Assembly: GCA_014729705.1 (NCBI GenBank)
Contig: WJJK01000208.1
Span: 1 to 6,886 of the forward strand
Reading direction: 5' to 3'
From: Candidatus Altarchaeales archaeon
GTDB taxonomy: Archaea; Altiarchaeota; Altiarchaeia; IMC4; SCGC-AAA252-I15
Length of the DNA: 6,886 nt
How positions within the stretch are numbered: the first letter of the stretch is position 1; every line of letters begins with the position of its first letter. The position numbers and the translations under genes are program-made. The notes below the pieces were generated by a model. That model ran no database searches. It was not told the DNA's origin and was given only the letters and a program-made list of their open reading frames with translations. This document shows, piece after piece, positions 5,754 to 6,886 of this stretch.

Positions 5754-5964
5754 TTATCTTGATTTGTTTACTTCTTTTTGGATGTTTTCACGTATTTTTT
5801 CTAGTTGTTGTTTGGTTATTACTGGGTTTTCTTGTATGTCTTTGTATATGGCTAGTCCTAGTTCTATTGTTTTTTTCTATTGTTTCTTGTGTGGTCTGTC
5901 CGGTTTTTTCCGCGGTGTCTTGTATTTTTCGGTATAGTTTTTCGTTTATTTCTATTTCTGTCAT
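5754..5964 (-). pseudogene. Small ribbon-helix-helix-like DNA-binding protein, frameshifted at an A7 run
   Basis: The ATG at 5964 overlaps the previous gene's stop as ATGA, indicating translational coupling. The first frame starts MTEIEINEKLYRKIQDTAEK and goes on to TGQTTQETIEK. It resembles a ribbon-helix-helix (CopG/MetJ-like) domain: strand TEIEIN, helix A, the G-x-T-x-x-x-x-I turn and helix B. In this frame the protein then turns to Asn/Thr/Arg-rich sequence and stops at 5788 (58 residues). If the seven-A run (plus-strand T at 5870-5876) had six, the frame continues as TIELGLAIYKDIQ, then a Lys/Glu-rich helix, and ends at 5754 (69 residues). The continued version completes helix B with the expected LGL, so the frameshift is convincing. 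It may be a true lesion, a read error, or slippage on the A run. Members of this fold repress promoters, often as antitoxins; no toxin is seen beside it. Confidence 0.65.
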
Positions 5965-6812
5965 TTTTTTGTTAGTGATTTTATGTCTTTTTGGTCTTGC
6001 AGCGATAAGTGTAGGAGGTTGTGGACTATTGTTTCTGTTTTTTGTGAGGATTTTGTTTTGGCTGTTGACATTGAGTTTGAGAATACGTAGTCTATGAAGT
6101 CGTGTATTGGCTGTTTTTTCCTTTGAAGGAGTGTTATAGGCGTTTCTATCCCTGTCTTTAGGTCGTGTTCTAGGTCGATTAAGTCTTTTTTCATCAGGTT
6201 TATTGTCCTGAATATTCGGCCGGCCTTTAGGACTTCCTCTATTTCTTTGGTCTGATACCCCCTCTCGTGTAGGGGTAGTTCAAGGAATATATCCATGTCT
6301 AGTCCTCTGCCTTTGAAATAGTCTGAGGCTATTTCATAGAATTTTTCCCCACTGGTTTGTTTCATTTGTTCTAGAAATATTTGTTCGGATATCGCCACGA
6401 AAATTATTTTATTGAAGTAGTTTGATATTCTTTTTTCCGCTTCTCCATTGATTTTGTATGAGTCCCTTAATGCCATGACTCTAAGCAGTTCAACCAGGTA
6501 AAGGCCTTTTTCCTTTTTGGATAGGTCTTCATCTAGGATGTCGTCCATCAAGTTGATGTTTGCGTCCAGTATCACTGATAGTTTAAGGGTTTTTTGTGGG
6601 TAGTTAGGTATGGCATCGCGTGCGTATTTGGTTCGCAGGTATTTTTTTTCGGAAATCCATTTTTGTGTGAGGTTTTTAGTGGATTCCTCCAGGGATTGTT
6701 TTACTATCTGGTTGTAGCTGATTTTTCCATATAACTGTTTTTCTAGTTTAGTGAGGAACTCTATGTTTTCCCGGATGGTGTCTTCATATAATCTTGCAAG
6801 CTTTTCAACCAT
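5961..6812 (-). CDS. Divergent class I isoprenoid-synthase-like protein
   Basis: 283 residues, nearly all helical, no signal peptide or membrane helix. DDILD at 90-94 (in LMDDILDED) matches the first Asp-rich motif by which polyprenyl diphosphate synthases and related class I enzymes bind Mg-diphosphate. KKDLIDLEHDLKTG at 208-221 resembles the second Asp-rich region (Asp 210, 213, 217), but the first Asp of a normal DDxxD is Lys 209. The spacing (about 115-120 residues) fits the fold. The length is slightly short for a prenyltransferase, and the N-terminal region is unlike the usual enzyme, so activity and substrate cannot be predicted. The ATG at 6812 follows the previous stop by 8 nt (AGGG about 6 nt upstream may serve as the ribosome site), and the stop overlaps the next gene by 4 bases. 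It is the central gene of a compact operon. An unrelated helical protein remains possible. Confidence 0.55.
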   Translation of the reverse strand: MVEKLARLYEDTIRENIEFLTKLEKQLYGKISYNQIVKQSLEESTKNLTQKWISEKKYLRTKYARDAIPNYPQKTLKLSVILDANINLMDDILDEDLSKKEKGLYLVELLRVMALRDSYKINGEAEKRISNYFNKIIFVAISEQIFLEQMKQTSGEKFYEIASDYFKGRGLDMDIFLELPLHERGYQTKEIEEVLKAGRIFRTINLMKKDLIDLEHDLKTGIETPITLLQRKKQPIHDFIDYVFSNSMSTAKTKSSQKTETIVHNLLHLSLQDQKDIKSLTKK

Positions 6813-6822
6813 TTTTTTCCCT
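6813..6822 (-). promoter_or_regulatory. Weak ribosome binding site of the isoprenoid-synthase-like gene
   Basis: AGGG (6822-6819), partly inside the preceding TAG stop, is followed by six A and the ATG at 6812. It is a short match, but its position is right and it supports this start. Confidence 0.4.
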
Positions 6823-6886
6823 ATATCTTTAGTGCTCTTTCGATTACGTCGTCTACTATTTCTTCGTCTTCCCCCCTATAGAATGC
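6821..6886 (-). CDS. C-terminal 21 codons of an unknown upstream gene
   Basis: The frame from the right edge reads AFYRGEDEEIVDDVIERAL followed by KI and a TAG stop at 6823-6821. The acidic, helix-like sequence and the 8-nt spacing to the next ATG support a real gene end in the same operon. The fragment is too short for a family call. Confidence 0.6.
   Translation of the reverse strand, partial: AFYRGEDEEIVDDVIERALKI

Noticed and set aside
5865..5882. A-AAA-AAC as a classical -1 slippery heptamer in the ribbon-helix-helix gene
   Set aside because: The heptamer is in the right register, but a -1 shift would give CAA then a TAG stop; the coding continuation lies in the +1 frame, so the classical mechanism does not explain it.
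5759..6097. Plus-strand frame of 112 codons rich in Phe, Leu and Val that looks like a membrane protein
   Set aside because: It is the antisense of Lys/Asn/Gln-rich minus-strand coding sequence (isoprenoid-like gene end and ribbon-helix-helix gene); reverse-complemented AAA/AAC codons give Phe/Val. It has no promoter or ribosome site of its own.

Overview
The window looks archaeal. Promoters resemble archaeal TATA boxes, for example CTTTATAAAC about 30 nt before an Lrp-type regulator whose transcript should be nearly leaderless. purC has a GGTGA Shine-Dalgarno, and starts include ATG and GTG. The gene mix (Lrp/AsnC regulator, membrane proteins with zinc ribbons facing the cytoplasm, a Cys-rich secreted protein, a divergent class I isoprenoid-synthase-like protein) also fits an archaeon, possibly one from an uncultivated lineage. 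The phylum cannot be told from this sequence alone.

Layout. Bases 1-552 (minus) carry the N-terminal 184 codons of SAICAR synthetase (purC), cut by the window edge. A 182-bp AT-rich divergent promoter region (553-734) separates it from a plus-strand Lrp/AsnC-like regulator (735-1229). Converging on that regulator is a three-gene minus-strand cluster (4605 to 1244). It encodes a secreted protein with 32 cysteines in its N-terminal 320 residues, then, overlapping by 4 bases (GTGA), a signal-peptide protein with one membrane segment and a C-terminal cytoplasmic zinc ribbon. Last comes a protein with two N-terminal zinc ribbons, one membrane segment, a Ca-loop-like Cys motif and a large extracytoplasmic domain. 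The two membrane proteins have opposite domain orders but the same predicted topology: ribbons inside, sensor-like domain outside. I recognise no named system for this trio, and it is the best candidate here for something undescribed.

Upstream of the trio is an AT-rich palindrome and T-tract region (4606-4746), then a decayed insertion sequence (about 4747-5714). Its IS4/IS5-superfamily DDE transposase can be read only by passing through five frame segments. Beyond it, all on the minus strand, are a frameshifted small ribbon-helix-helix protein (5964-5754), a 283-residue class I isoprenoid-synthase-like protein (6812-5961) and the last 21 codons of an upstream gene (6886-6821). These last three are tightly packed (ATGA overlap; 8-nt gap) and probably form one operon.

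The Lrp-like protein may act on its own promoter and on divergent purC, because a 10-bp inverted repeat flanks the intergenic region. The trio may build or sense something at the cell surface. Both of these are inferences.
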